Assembly (NCBI GenBank): GCA_025093555.1
Contig: JAIWNF010000001.1
Span: 744,001-808,000 of the forward strand
DNA from: Circinella umbellata
Lineage: Eukaryota > Mucoromycota > Mucoromycetes > Mucorales > Lichtheimiaceae
Reading direction: 5' to 3'
DNA length: 64,000 nt
This document shows positions 36,516 to 49,724 of this stretch, piece by piece; positions within the stretch are counted from its first letter, which is position 1, and every line of letters starts with the position of its first letter. The position numbers and the translations under genes were made by a program. The notes beneath the pieces were generated by a model. It had not been told where the DNA came from. It saw only the letters and a program-made list of their open reading frames with translations, and ran no database searches.

Positions 36516-39500
36516 GTGCTGCGGCGCTGCGTCAAAAAAAAAAAACAAAAAAAATAAGAGTAAGAATAAAGCTCGTCAAAAGTAATAATATGTATAAAAA
36601 AGAAGAAAAAAATGGATAGAGGGAAAAAATATAGAAAATGAATAGATGATTCATTAGGGAAAGAAGAATAAAATGTTGAAAAAAAAGTAGTACTTATCTT
36701 GTTCGTTGTTGCGGGTGTAAGGAGAAAGAAAAAGAAAAGAAAAGAACAGAAAAAAAAAGCTCTGGAAAAGACTCTTTTTATGTTTTTTTTTTTTGAGCCC
36801 AGAACAATGGTAACATCATTGATCATGCATCAAAGCCTTTGTATAGCTGACTTTTTTATATGATCCAGACAAGAAGAAAAAAGAGAAGAATACTTTTAGC
36901 GATCTTGTCATGGTGACACACACGCATGCTTTACTTTGCATAAAGATCCGCTTAAAAAACGTTTACCTCACATTATTTAGGAATCTATACCTTTAGTCGC
37001 GCAGGACAAGAAAATGAACGCGTGTTTTTGTTTTTTACTTTAAAAAATAAAACATGTCTCTTTTTACAGTGTCGTTCTTTAATCGAATAGCTGATCATTA
37101 TAAAGAACACTGTTTTCAAATCTACTCCCCCCCCCTCTTTTTTTTGCACGCGTTCATCCTTGAAAATAATAATAATGATATGCTGGTTGTCTAAAAAAAA
37201 CATAATGTACCTTTTTATCTTTGATGTGGATTCATAAAGCAAAATCTTTTATGTTGCTATAAAAAGAAAGTAACTCTGTTTCAATATCGTTTGTATAGTT
37301 TGTTGATGTATTCAGTGAGACACGACATGGTTAAAATAACGAGTACGTAAAAATAAAAATAAAGATAAAATATAGTCTACTGGGTTATATATAATTGTAT
37401 AGAAAAAAAGCCATTGTATATAAAGGGTATGATATAATATATTCATAATTAATCCTGCGGGTGACAATCATAGAGTGTTCTAAAATTATTGTTTTTATAT
37501 CATAGAGTGAAAAGCGTTGTTTCTACCGTTTTATTATTATTTTTAATATAAAGATGGTTCTATCTAATGAATAAAAAATAAAGTTAATCAATTCATTCCT
37601 ATTTAATATCTTGTTTTACTTTTGAATACAGACACATTTCACCATGAATTCCATCTATGGTCTAATATCAATCTAAACTACGTAAACGGTAATCTCGAGA
37701 ACTATGCATGGAGTTTATAAAGTCAATATTAAAAAGAAACCAGAGCATTGATAAAATGTTCATTTCTTTATTGACATATACGATAATAAAGGAGGACGAT
37801 TGTTCAAATTTTATACAGTTAATGCCGAAAAAAACCTTATGGTTTTAACATACATCATATTATACATCTAAAAATGTTATCTGAACTATGTATGGGGTAT
37901 TAAAAAAAAATAAGAGCTAAGAATTGAACAAAAATATACTTCGGAGAAAGTATATGAGAGGATGAAAAAGAAAGAAATAGATTGATATATTGTTTGGCGC
38001 AGAGAGATGAAAAATTAAAATATAGTACGTACAGGGTATCTAAAATAAAATACAATAGTGTCGTCGAAAGGAGAGCTGTAATTCACGCTTCTTGATTGGT
38101 TTAAACAGTCTTCATATATGGGCTTAGAAGCTAGGAAGCAATTATATTAGCATGCGTAAAAAGATAATAGTTCATAAAACATGAAAAAGAAATATATGCA
38201 CTGAAAATAAAGCTTGTTATTTCAGTGATTGAAATAATATGCCTTTAGATATTTAACAATAAACTTTTATTGAATATACGCAATGAAGTAACACTAAAAA
38301 AAAGGTAGAAAATCGTTCCATAGACTCCTAGGCTACAAGTTCAGAGATAGGTATTAAATTCACAAAAAAGATATTGTTTTATGGGTATAATTGAAAGCGC
38401 GCTCAACTTTTTTTGGACATTTAGTGAGGTCTTTATTTCTTGATTTCAAATATTGTATAAATTTATGCAGATAGTGCGTAAAACCTGCACTTGGAGTTCT
38501 GACACCTGTTTGGTCATAGGAATAAAAAAGGTCGTGCTTTAACGTCCCACCCGTTAGATACGGGAATCTTGCAAATGTAGAAAACGTGGACGGCGGTATT
38601 ATAAAAGAGGACTTTTATCTACAATGTCGAGAAACTTAAGTAATAATATCAATTATAAGTTTAACCAACATCTGATGATAGTGCTTTATATAGATAAAAT
38701 AAATGGTTAGAGCTGATGACTTTATTAAACATAAGCTTATTATATACAGTCTCAGACAATACCATCTTGGAAGAGTGGAAAAAAAAGTATTGAACTACTG
38801 ATGAACTTGATATTGGCAGATCTTTTTCAAAAGATTTTTTGAACCAAATTAATATAAGTATGTTTTAATAAGAATAAACATTGTATCTTTATAAGGTCTT
38901 TTTAATATAATAGTATTGTAGTGTATACCTATTGAGAGCATCTTTATACCAACACTATTATCATTATCATTATCATTATCATCAATCATTATTATTATTG
39001 CTACCAATATTACAGTGTCACAAATAGCTTTGCTAAGCGATATTATTGGCCCACGCTATGCCACTTTTATGGCAAAACAATACCTTATTTCTGGCAAAGC
39101 AATGCCACACTTCCGGCATTGCTGATAAATATCCCACAAATATCGTCAAATAAAGTCTTTCTTTTTCAGTTCTATCTTTACCTATAGATCTTTTACCCTT
39201 TTAAAAAATTAAATAATTGACCTGACAATAGCTTTCTTTGAGCATAAGTCTCTTAAACCCATTATAAGATTTTCTGAAAATATAAGAGCTCCTACAGCCC
39301 AAATGTTTATTTTATTTCATATGATTTACTATCCAAATACAGAGACATAATGTATTATTTCTTCTTTATTTTATATATTTGTTTGAAGTACTTCAGTCAC
39401 ACATCGAGCGCTTCAGTATATCTATGTGTAAACACAAACAAGTTTTATTTCTTGCTTACAATTTAGTTCACTTATTATCATAATTACTTAGTATTTGTTC

Positions 39501-40971
39501 TTTTATCGTATTTTAAAATGTCTATAAAAGTTGTTATTTTATACTCTTTTAGCAACAAAACACAATATTGCTTTTAAATTCAATAATCGAGTAATGCTAT
39601 ACCATGAAGTATTTTTTTTTAATTTTTTTTGGAAAGAGGATGAGTTATCGCTATCTTCTGATGTTTCATAAAATTATCAAATTTAAAGTAGAGTAGCGAT
39701 GAATGTATATCTGAACTTTTTAACAGTCGAAGTCCTTATCATAACTAGACTATTTTATACGAACTGCTTTATTATTGAAAGTGTGAAAAATAATAATTCC
39801 TTGGAATAGATTTTTGTTAAAAACTTTTTTTTTATTATGCTTAAATTCTTTTCAGTTATTCACTTGTTCACTATAAGATGTATATGGGTTATAAACCTTA
39901 CTAAAATCTGCCTCTAGTTAATTTTATCTTTCTTTGTACCATCAATTCTTACGTGCACATTTATAATTTTTTTCTTTTAATATTCGACAAGCTTATTGTT
40001 CAGATCAAAGACATCAACCTTTAATAGGAATTCGCAAAAAAAAAAAAGATCAAGGGGAAGGGCCAAGTAACTAAAATCGTTTCTAAACGTTGTTGCGCTC
40101 ATGGTCTATGTTAAAGTTCCCCGGTTCTTAGTCATTCACTTTTCAACACCGGAGAGGGACAATTACAGACCACTACAATACGGGTAGCGCCGATTAAGAA
40201 ACCAATTTTTTCCTGTAGCGGACTATTACCAAAAACAGAACACAAATACGCAAAAGCTGTTCAACAAAAAGGAAGATGTACTACATTGAGTTTAATAGAA
40301 TGTCTAATACTTTTAAGCGGGGAATTCTACTTGACGTACATTTATTTTTTCCTTTTGGCACACAAAATTTCATTCTCTAACACTCTTTCTATTATATTAT
40401 CAATTAAAAAAAAACAGCACATGTATCATCCTCCAGTCTTTATTGATGCAATATATGATGATTCCTTCCAAAAAAAAAAAAGTTTCAAATTACCTATTAT
40501 TCGTGACATTGGTAAAAAATTCACCGGGATAAATTTAATCAGTAAAACGCTCAGTTTTTAAATCCTAACCGGCCTAACGGACGTGTGAATTTTGGTCTTC
40601 ATTGTACTTTTGCGGTGGGTGTTTGACTTTTTAGTAAAATTTTAAATGTACACTACATATAAGTATACTAAAATATATTAAGTTCACAAATTATATCGCC
40701 CTTGTTTGTTGTTTTGGCAGGTTTCTGATATGCCATATAACAGTAATTGGTAGTTGAAATAGCACACAACATTTAGAAAGTAATAGCTTAGTGATCCAGA
40801 AACAGGGCTAATCTTTCTTTTTATCTTTTGTACCCTTTAAAAGTAGGTCTTTATGGAACGGACAAAAGAGAGCATTGTATATTTGCTGGGACAATTCGGA
40901 ATAAGAATACACTTTACCTTGAAGAAAGTTTAATGATTATTCAGCATCTTGTAAATTACAGTATGATCTCA

Positions 40972-41021
40972 CCCCGCAATCTTATAAGTGATATCTCCCA
41001 CCCCACAGCATCGCACCCCGC
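40972..41021. promoter_or_regulatory. Three CreA/Mig1-like sites upstream of GH3 copy 3
   Basis: CCCCGC (40972-40977), CCCCAC (41001-41006) and CCCCGC (41016-41021) each fit the reverse of the SYGGRG consensus of fungal carbon-catabolite repressors. They lie 470-520 bases before the ATG in an otherwise AT-rich flank. The homologous flank of copy 4 has no such cluster. Function is inferred from consensus only. Confidence 0.4.
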
Positions 41022-41393
41022 AGTATACCGCTTTTAATGCCTGGGAGCGGTCAGATCCGATCCAATAGTATGAGAGTATGGATTTACATAGCATGAATAA
41101 GGTCGCCAGAAAGCAGTTCGGTGGGAAATATGATAATTCAAAATACTCTCCCAGTAGAAAAACTAGAAAGGATTTTATTTCATGAAACTAGCCTTTTAAT
41201 ACATTCACTCTTATATTACTGATAAACTTTAACCAAAACAACGTCCCATGTAAAAGACTCTCTTCCATCTTATGAAATAATTTTCGTATGTACAACGTCC
41301 TAATTATGGACCCTTTTTGTTCACCTATAAGAAATACTGCTGAGATAATACGAGCTGAGGGACAGACAGCAGTCAAATATAATCGAGAAAAAA

Positions 41394-41406
41394 TATATAT
41401 ATAAAG
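41394..41406 (+). promoter_or_regulatory. TATA box of GH3 copy 3
   Basis: An alternating TA run ending in ATAAAG, about 90-100 bases before the ATG at 41494, at the same place as in copy 4. Confidence 0.6.
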
Positions 41407-41493
41407 AGGGTATTGGCGATTAAATTCACTTAAATTCAATCAATTTACTTTCTTACTACTTCTCTATTTCTATATTTCTTTACTACTATATTC

Positions 41494-44400
41494 ATGATTT
41501 TTACTTCATTAACAACAATTGCTGTCTGCGCACTTGCAGTAGTCCAAGGTGCACCTACCAGTAATGAACGTAGCTGGGAAGAAGCTTATGCCAAAGCAGA
41601 ATCCGTTGTAAACCAAATGTCTCTTGAGCAAAAAGTGGGTCTTGCTACTGGTATGGGTTGGGAAAATACACTATGTGTTGGTCAAACTTTTGAATCCAAA
41701 AGTCCCGATTTCCCCTCATTATGTCTTCAAGATGGTCCATTGGGTACTCGATTTGCTAGCAATGGTACCGCTGGTGTATCTGGTATAAATGCTGCCGCCA
41801 CATTTGATCGTCAATTAATGCATAAACGTGCTGAGATTATTGGTAAAGAAAGTCGTGATAAAGGTGTCCATGCTCAACTTGGACCTTCTGTAGATATTTT
41901 CCGGGCACCTACGGGTGGAAGAGGTATGATTTAAGTTTTAACTCTTATTTTATTTCCTTAATTTCATACATTTGCTTTACTTCTTTGAGCAAATAAAATT
42001 TAATTAATATATCAATTAAAACGTTTTCAATGTGTTACCCGTATATAGGATGGGAAGCATTTGGTGAAGATCCATACCTTCAAGGTATCGCTGCTTCTGA
42101 ATATGTTAAAGGAGTCCAAAGTCAAAATGTGGTATGTAACTCTCTATTTATTTATTAATGATTGATATTACAACCAAATGAGAAAAGAAAAAGTAATGAG
42201 AAATAACTTTAATATTTTTGCTACAGATTGCTACAGCTAAGCATTTCCTTTTGAATAACCAAGAAACCAATCGTACTACAGTAAGAATGAATACTCTTTT
42301 CTTTTATTTTTATAATGAAAATTTTATTCAAATATTCAGAGTAATAAGCTGGGTACTCAACGTTTTATATACCATTTTGTGTTTATTATTATCTTATAGT
42401 CGAATTCTGATACTGACGACCGTACACTTCATGAAATTTATGCATGGCCTTATGCACGCATGATCGAAGCTGGTCTTACATCAGTGATGTGTTCATACAA
42501 TTTGTATGAAGATGTTCATACTTGCGAAAGTGATAAATTATTGAACCAAATCTTAAAGAAAGACTTGGACTTCAAGGGCTTTGTGATGAGTGATTGGTAA
42601 TTACCTACAAATATGCGTGTCATGCAAATACCAAATGAATACACGATATTAAAAATGCTATCTATGATTTTTTTAGGGGCGCTACTCATTCCACTGTTGC
42701 ATCGGCTAATGGTGGTTTGGATATGACAATGCCTGGTGATATCGTCATGGGTGATGGTCTTTCCTATTATGGCAAAAACTTGACAGCCGCTGTCGAAAGA
42801 GGCGATGTTCCTGAAGAACGGGTAAGAATGAATTTAATTATTAATAAAATAAAAGAAAAGAAAAAAAAATTCTAATAATAATTCTATACTTTCAGGTCAC
42901 TGATATGGCTTTACGTATTGCTGCAGCTCATTATAAGGTCGGCCAAGATAAGGTATGTTCTAGTATGTTAAAAATCTAACATTGAAAACGAGAAATGCAT
43001 TTTTCATATATTAAAAATTCTATGAATTGTAATAATATTAGGACTTCCCTGAAATTTCACTCAAATCTTTCGATCGTGCAAATGAACCTGAAGTAGTCGT
43101 CACTTCCGATGAACATATTAAATTTGTTCGTGATATCGGTGCTGCTTCTCTTGTATTGTTATCCAATAATGATGGTATTTTGCCTATTTCTTCAGAAAAC
43201 CTCAACAAAATCGCAATTGTTGGTTCAGATGCTGGACCACCTTCGGTACCTTTGACTAGCAGTCTTAATGAAGGAGAATGTTCAGATTTGGCTTGTAACG
43301 ATGGAACGTAAGTTATTATATATATATATATATAATTGTTTATTATGTAAAATTCATAGATGAAAAAAAAATATTTTTCTTCGATCTAACTATTCTTTAC
43401 ATATTTTTTTTTCTGAAACAAATAGCTATGCTATGGTAAGAAATGAAATGATTTGCTGATAATATCTCTTTGTTTAAATATATCCATTAATAAGAATGTT
43501 TACTTATGTTTTATTTTAAAGGGCTGGGGTTCAGGAAGTGTTGATTTCCCATATATTGTCACGGTAAGTAAATATATATGCTATTATCATTAATGATTTA
43601 AAACTGCTACATACAAATCTATTACGTATGTAGTTAGTATATATAAATATCTAAAATATTTGTTCTTATTAATTCTCAAAAATTTATTTTATTCATTAGC
43701 CCACTGAAGGTATTAGTAAACGTGCTGGCGATTCAGTTGAAGTTGTTCACACTTACAATGATTGGGACACAGACGCTGCTGCAGAATTGGCAAAAGATGC
43801 TGATATTGCTTTTGTATTCTCCAAGGCTCCTGCTGGTGAAGAATATCTATTGGTTGATGGCAACAACGACCGTAAGAATATGACCTTATGGAACAATGGT
43901 GATAACTTGGTTAGTAAATCAATTTTGCTATGGCTCACTTTTATTTATTTAAACAACCTTAATATTTAACCTTTCATATATACAAACATATATTAGATCC
44001 AAGCTGTTGCTGACGCTAATAAGAATACAGTTGTTGTTATTCATTCTACTGGTCCTGTTCTTATGCCCTGGATCGATCATGAAAATATTAAGGCTGTTGT
44101 TTGGCCTGGTCTTCCTGGTCAAGAAACTGGTAATTCTCTTGCCGATGTTCTTTTTGGTGATGTTAACCCATCAGGTCGTCTTCCATACACAATTGCCAAG
44201 AATGAAGAAGATTATGCTGCCCATATATCTCATGAATACAATATTGAATACACTGAAAAGCTTGCCTTGGGTTACCGTCATTTTGATGCGAATGATATCG
44301 AGCCTCTCTTTGCTTTCGGCTATGGTCTTTCTTACTCTACCTTTGAATACGAAAAAATCAAGATCAATACTAATTGTGGTAAAGATGATGTTTTGGCTAC

Positions 44401-44686
44401 TGCCACAGCCTTTGTCAAGAACACCGGTGATGTTGATGGTGCCGAAGTACCTCAGGCCTATATTTCATTCCCTGAGTCTGCCGGAGAACCACCCAAGGTT
44501 CTTCGTGGTTTTGAACGTGTTTTTATTAAGGCTGGTCAACAAACCAAGGTCACTTTTGAATTCAAGAAGATTGATCTTAGTATCTGGACCGAGGAATCTG
44601 GCTGGACCGTTCCTGAAGGTGAATATACTGTTCATGTTGGTTCAAACAGTCGTGATATTCATCAAACTGCAACATTTTCGTTGTAA
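41494..44686 (+). CDS. GH3 beta-glucosidase, copy 3 (secreted)
   Basis: A third GH3 paralogue with signal peptide MIFTSLTTIAVCALAVVQG. It shows [28 protein letters not shown], the nucleophile in FVMSDWGATHS, the AGEEYLLVDGNNDRKN region, [17 protein letters not shown] and a C-terminal fibronectin-III-like domain ending in IHQTATFSL. About eleven exons are visible. Exon 1 is 41494-41923 and the final exon is about 43997-44686. A 10-nt microexon (CTATGCTATG, 43426-43435) lies between the exon ending CNDGT and GWGSGSVDFPY. It lacks two introns that copy 1 has in the C-terminal third. Gene body and introns are almost identical to copy 4. Stop codon is TAA. Confidence 0.93.
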
Positions 44687-45878
44687 AAATATAAAAAAAC
44701 GTATCGTATGTAAATTTTAAATTTTAACATCTAATATGTTGATGTACACTGAAACACTTGTTTATAAGGCTTAATAAATAAGCCATTAATAAAAATCACT
44801 TATTATCCACTCAAGTAAAAAAAGATTATTTCTGTTCATAACACATATTTCCATATCGGCTGATTTGCAACAATTGAGACACTTTATACTTTTTTGCTCT
44901 TTTATGTTGCTGACAATTTAACCAAGAAAACATTTCATGATAGTAATGCTACTTTTGTTATTTTTAGCTTATAACGCTAAATAATAATTACAACAAGAAA
45001 AACTGTCGAAAAGATTATCTATGGCTGCAATTTTTGGTCTGCCGATCAGCGATCTTTTAGCAGTTTGAAATGATAGAACAAGTGTGAATATTAAAAGAAG
45101 AATAAAATAATATCGCTATCTGTTACATCAAATAGAAGATAATATATCAAACTAGAGCTAGAAATATAAATGTATGGAGCATGAGCTCATAGCTTAAGAC
45201 TCTGTTATGTCTTGACCTGATATTTTGTTATTGAAAGTATGAAAAATACTAATTTGAAGAATAAAATTTTCTTGTAAACTTTTTTTAATTATATGCTTAA
45301 ATCTTTTCTAGTTATTCACAACTATATCATGGTGTACATGGATAATAAAAAATTTACCAAAACCTGCTTCTACGTAGATTATTTTATTTTCTTCGCATCG
45401 TCAATTCTTATGTATACATTTATTATAATTTCCATTCAATACGTATTGTACTTTCATGGGGAGTTGTTGCATATTATTCTTCAGATCAAAGATATTGTCT
45501 TTAAATAGAAGTTCTTAAAGAAAAGAATCAAGGGCGAGGCCCAAGAAAAATGTTATTGCTCCCAAAAGTTGTTGCGTTCGTGATCTGAACGTTAAATTGA
45601 CTCCCAGATTTTTTTTATCATTCCTCTTTTCTATACCGAAAAGCGACAGCTTTTAATACATGCAACATTATAATAATATACGGGTACAAATTAACAAGAT
45701 ATAAATGTCAGTTATTCAGTAGTACAAGGTTTCCTCGAAAAACCAAAAGAGAAATATTCTTTTCAAATAAATGGGCATTTACGGTTAAACCCTATTTTTT
45801 TTGCACTCACTTATTGCTGCACCCCCCTTTTTTTTGCACACCTTTTATTCAAAAATCCCATTCTGTTTATACGATTAA
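44687..45878. other. 3' flank of copy 3 and separated part of copy 4's 5' flank
   Basis: The first 350 bases resemble, with many changes, the 3' flank of copy 4 (59416-59830). The part at about 45225-45650 resembles the 5' flank of copy 3 (about 39765-40160), for example in the shared ATTGAAAGT, TTATTCAC and CAGATCAAAGA blocks. This was once the distal upstream flank of copy 4 and is now cut off from it by about 8.4 kb of mobile-element DNA. No gene seen. Confidence 0.55.
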
Positions 45879-46652
45879 AATTTTGGTTTCTATTTTACGT
45901 CTCTAATGAACACAGCGCCCTTGGCGGACATTTTTGTTCGAGACAGATATAGAAAGTTAAAAAACAGATGAAAACCTTGTATGCGGAAGCAGGGAGAAGA
46001 ATGAGAGGAAAAGTTAAAGGACCAGTCCATCATAAGGATGGGGAATGTAAAGTAATATTATTAGTAATGTGAATTCGTAGAATAAAGGGAACAGGAAGAA
46101 AGAAATGACAAAGAAGAATTAAGAAAAGAAAAATAGTAATAATAGTAAGATGAATAGTAATAAAAGAGAAAAGAGAGAAAATAGTATAAATAAGGCAGTA
46201 GAAATAGGGGAATCAGTAAGGGAGTCCAGAATATACTTACTCTGCTGCAGAGGAAGGATTGGGCCATTTGATTATGAGCCTGCCCAGAAGAATCGTCATA
46301 GTACTGTCGTAGATCACTACTAGGATGATTATATGCATCGAGTTCTGCAAGTATTTTACACACAGTTGGCCAAATGGTACTGAGGTATTGTTTTTTCTTG
46401 GTTGAGGTAAGGGGCCTTTTTGTAGTTGATTAAGTATATGTGAAATTGGGTCATCATGTTGTCCTGCGACTTTTAATCGGTGATGTATGTGGAGGTATTG
46501 AATAGCGTGTTTTTTGGTAGAACAGTATGTATTGTATCTCGAACATGTTTTACTACGGACACCTGGTAGTCAACCAAGATGCCATCGGGTACATCGGATT
46601 CTTTTTTTCATTGGACATAGAAAGCCACATTATAGGGTCGACACCCAGTTTA

Positions 46653-47377
46653 GGACAATGTGGCCGGTGTGGATGTTTTTATATTAAATTTATAAGTAGA
46701 TATATTTATTCAGCTACAACAGATGCTTATTTTTTTATAGTGAGCACTAGTAATATTATCGTATATTACAACGTAATTGTTGATTAAGATTTGTCAAGCT
46801 CTTTTGAGATAATATATGTTAAGCGATAATGATTTTAATATAATCAAATCTAGTACAGAGATATTATGTCTGTATGTATTGAGTCTTTATAATGTGAATT
46901 CAGTTGTTATTAAATTCAAATACTGCGTTTAATATGTAGTCAACAAATAAATATATAAAATAAGTAAGATAATAATCTTAAGCAAATCTCTTGAATAAAT
47001 AAAATAATTAAAACAACTCAATATACGGTGTTAAGTGATCAATAGAAAATAAAAGCTTTCTGCATCTTTAGATAAATAAATAATCTGGTTTAAAAAAGTT
47101 GGGGTTTATATATCTTTTAAAATTGTTCCGCAGTAACTTTCTAATGCTACGCAGCTAAATACGCAGCAACTGTTTAATGTCGTGCAGTTATTACATGTGA
47201 TAGTTTAATTAATTAATTGGGGGGGGGATATTTATATTAAGTTGTTGTACAATGGGTTGATTCGTGTAAAAGGTAATAGAAATGAGAATATTTTCATATG
47301 AATAAATATTCAGAAAATTCGTGTATAAAAATAGAAAATAAGAAAAGTTGTTTATGTAAGGGTTACAACAACAGTAC
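46653..47377. mobile_element. 0.7-kb insertion inside the left LINE copy
   Basis: Relative to the right LINE copy, the left copy matches up to about 46652, then carries about 725 extra bases, and matching resumes at about 47377. The extra piece is AT-rich and without an ORF. Its ends look like TGTGG...ACAACA, which recalls LTR termini, but no clean target duplication is visible. Class undecided. Confidence 0.5.
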
Positions 47378-48242
47378 GTTAAAAGTTTAGCAATATGGGG
47401 TGCTGAGCATATATGATCAAGGCTGTCATTCAGATGTTTATATAGAATTAATTTGAGTTGTATGTGTAAAATATCACAATATGTTTGAGGAAGGAGGTTT
47501 ACAATTGGAGACTTGGCACCTAGTTTATTCCAGCAGCTGTTATATTACGTACGTCTCAAATGTTAGGGGTAATTGTGTAAGAAGTGTATCGTCTGGTAGA
47601 AGCTGTGCACAGTAAGCAAATTTAACTTGTAATGTTGCGATTCATTTAGTCATTCTTGGTAGTTTGGTGAGATGATGCATGATTTTGGTTTCCAATTTTG
47701 AATGGGCTCCGTGGATCGTACGTATGCATTGATTTTGTGGTGCTTTTATAATATTTTTGAGTTGTGCATTGGTGAAGGGTAAAATCGCCAGGCCATCCTC
47801 TAGTTTTGGTCAAATGAATTGAGCATAGAGTTGGGTTGATAAGAGGCGGGAAAAACCAGAAGGACTAAGACCAATGTTGTTCAGAAGCCGCATGCTAGTT
47901 AGAGCTGAAGAGATGTTGCGTGCAATGAGGCGTTTAGCATCTAAAGAGCCTTTATTGTTGATTGGTACTTTAAGGTAGGTAAATGAAACTTGACTTGGAA
48001 CTGGAGTATTATAAAGATAATATACACATTCATTGTTGACAGGTTGTGCAATAACACATTTTGCTGGATTCTATTAGTGTCCACGATCAAGAAGATGCTG
48101 CATTTTGTTTAATGCATTAATGAGCACAACATCATCTGCATACAAAAAACATTTAATGTTGAATAGTGATTGTGCAGGAGTCATATGTAATTGGTGATTG
48201 CAAGGACGTTGTTGTGGTATAATTAGTGATTGGAAATCATTA

Positions 48243-48551
48243 GCATCTGTAGTGTTGTGGAATTAAGAATGTAAATACCGGATACTCTAAGAATCTACCC
48301 CTGATAAAGCTAAAAAGGATCTTTCTAAGAATAAATAAGGTTATCATACCTTAAGATAGCATTCTTTAAGATACATTCTTCAGATAACATACCAGAGATA
48401 ACCCATCATAATAAACAATTCATATAAATAGACCAACTCATACATAGAATAATTATCTTTAAAGAATAAACACTGTTTTAAAGGACTTATTGTTTTTTAT
48501 ATATGTTTTATTGTTGAACTAAATTATTATTCTATTGTACACCTCAGCATC
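48243..48551. mobile_element. Solo LTR (299 bp) with 5-bp target duplication
   Basis: The LTR spans 48248-48546, starts TGTAGTGTTG, ends TACACCTCA, and has imperfect inverted TG...CA ends. It is flanked by GCATC on both sides (48243-48247 and 48547-48551). Removing the LTR and one GCATC rejoins the LINE reading frame (HDANDFQSLIIPQ), which confirms both boundaries. It is the product of recombination between the two LTRs of an LTR retrotransposon. Confidence 0.85.
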
Positions 48552-49724
48552 ATGGTCTTCATTATCAGTGGCATCATGAGTGTGGGCATATGATCTTGGT
48601 AGTTCAGTTCCTCTTCTTCTGAGCAAAGCAGGAAGGCTATTTATATAAAGGGAATAAAATTGAGCCCTGTAGGACTCTGCTGGTAATAGTAGTGACTAGG
48701 TAATAGGTGAGAAATGATGAGAAACAGTATTAGAAATTATCACTTCAATGATTACATAGTTAAAAAGTTTTTTTTAGAATTAATAATAAAGGGCTAGGAA
48801 TATTATTGTCATTTAGCATATTCTATATAACATCATAATTAACAGCATCATATGCTGATTGGATATTGAGGAAGGCCAACATTATAATCATTCCATGTTA
48901 ATTTTTATATAGGCGACAGAGCTCTTAGAGGCAAAAAGCATGGTCAAGCGCACTCCAGGGAGGTTGGAAACCGCCTTAGACAATATCAAGTTCTAGGCTG
49001 TAGGTTTATAGTAAGTCTTGTAGGCAGTATTCGAATATCTTTTCAATAAAAAAAGTCAGGCTAATTGGTCAGAAGTTAGTAGGATTATCTATATCCCCTT
49101 TTTTATATATTGGAACTTTGAAACAACTTAAGCTACTTGCCAGTGGATCAGTGTGTATGATACTGTCCAACATAGAAAAAGTAATCTAAATAGAAGTGGT
49201 ATAATAATTTTTATAACTAGTTTGAGTATTTTACTTCTCAGGTGGTCTATTCTCGGAGCTTTTTTGGTTGATAGGTGATTAACAGATGCTGGGACAGTTT
49301 CTTCAGTAATAGGAAAATCAGATAAAGGTATAGTAAGGGAGGTATTGATCAGAGGCTAAAGGTTCGTGTGTCATGAGAGATAAGATGACCATCAAATACT
49401 GTTTCTAAGTGTTGAGCCATTTGATTAGCAGCTGCTAGAGGGCCGCCTGGTGACTGAATATAGGTTGAATGGTGCATTTTTGTCTAATTTTTTAATAGTT
49501 GCTGTTGTTTTGGTGTATTAATCAATTTCTAGTCATTGGTAGAGGAGTTGCCATGCTTCATGCACTACCAATTTCGGAATCCTTGCTAGTAACTAAATAG
49601 GCATTGACTAATTACTGCAAGTCTTTCTTTTTCTCAAAGTTTTACCATAACTTCATTGAGCTGATGGGTCAGTGGTAGTAGCCTCAGGGACGATATTGGG
49701 AGTGTTAGAAGTAGTAGCCTCCAT

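Larger units (their letters stand above)
33850..41493. other. 7.6-kb gene-poor region between GH3 copies 2 and 3
   Basis: The longest stretch without a supported gene. It is AT-rich and contains a 12-bp minisatellite (36363-36515), a short GC-rich coding-like patch just before it (about 36220-36330), an ATT/ATC microsatellite (about 38958-38999) and a cluster of TGCCA/TGGCA motifs (about 39058-39125). From about 39765 onward it is the 5' flank of copy 3, homologous to sequence at 45225-45650 and 55640-56204. Open frames elsewhere are short and show no family features. Confidence 0.5.
45879..49724 (-). mobile_element. Degenerate LINE (non-LTR retrotransposon) remnant, left copy
   Basis: On the minus strand, broken frames spell a non-LTR reverse transcriptase. 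They include an AFLNIQSAYDAVN-like block, the catalytic FLYADDVVLINAL (YADD at about 48131-48142) and a downstream C-terminal region with MCKILAELDAYNHP (46363 downward). Stops and frameshifts make it non-functional. The most upstream start is near 49724 (MEATTSNTPNIV), only about 110 codons before the first reverse-transcriptase motifs. There is no room for an endonuclease domain, so it is internally deleted or 5' truncated. Its 3' end (about 45879) matches the 3' end of the right copy (54290) in inverted orientation. It is interrupted by a solo LTR and by a 0.7-kb insertion. Confidence 0.8.

Noticed and set aside
36353..36826. Minus-strand 157-codon open frame over the minisatellite
   Set aside because: Its first half is a translation of poly-pyrimidine sequence (F/S/Y runs) and its second half is the 12-bp repeat, which is open in several frames. 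A smaller spliced gene using the repeat cannot be excluded, but nothing supports it.
38958..38999. ATT/ATC trinucleotide run as a possible CRISPR-like or functional array
   Set aside because: Simple microsatellite; no spacers, and a eukaryotic context.
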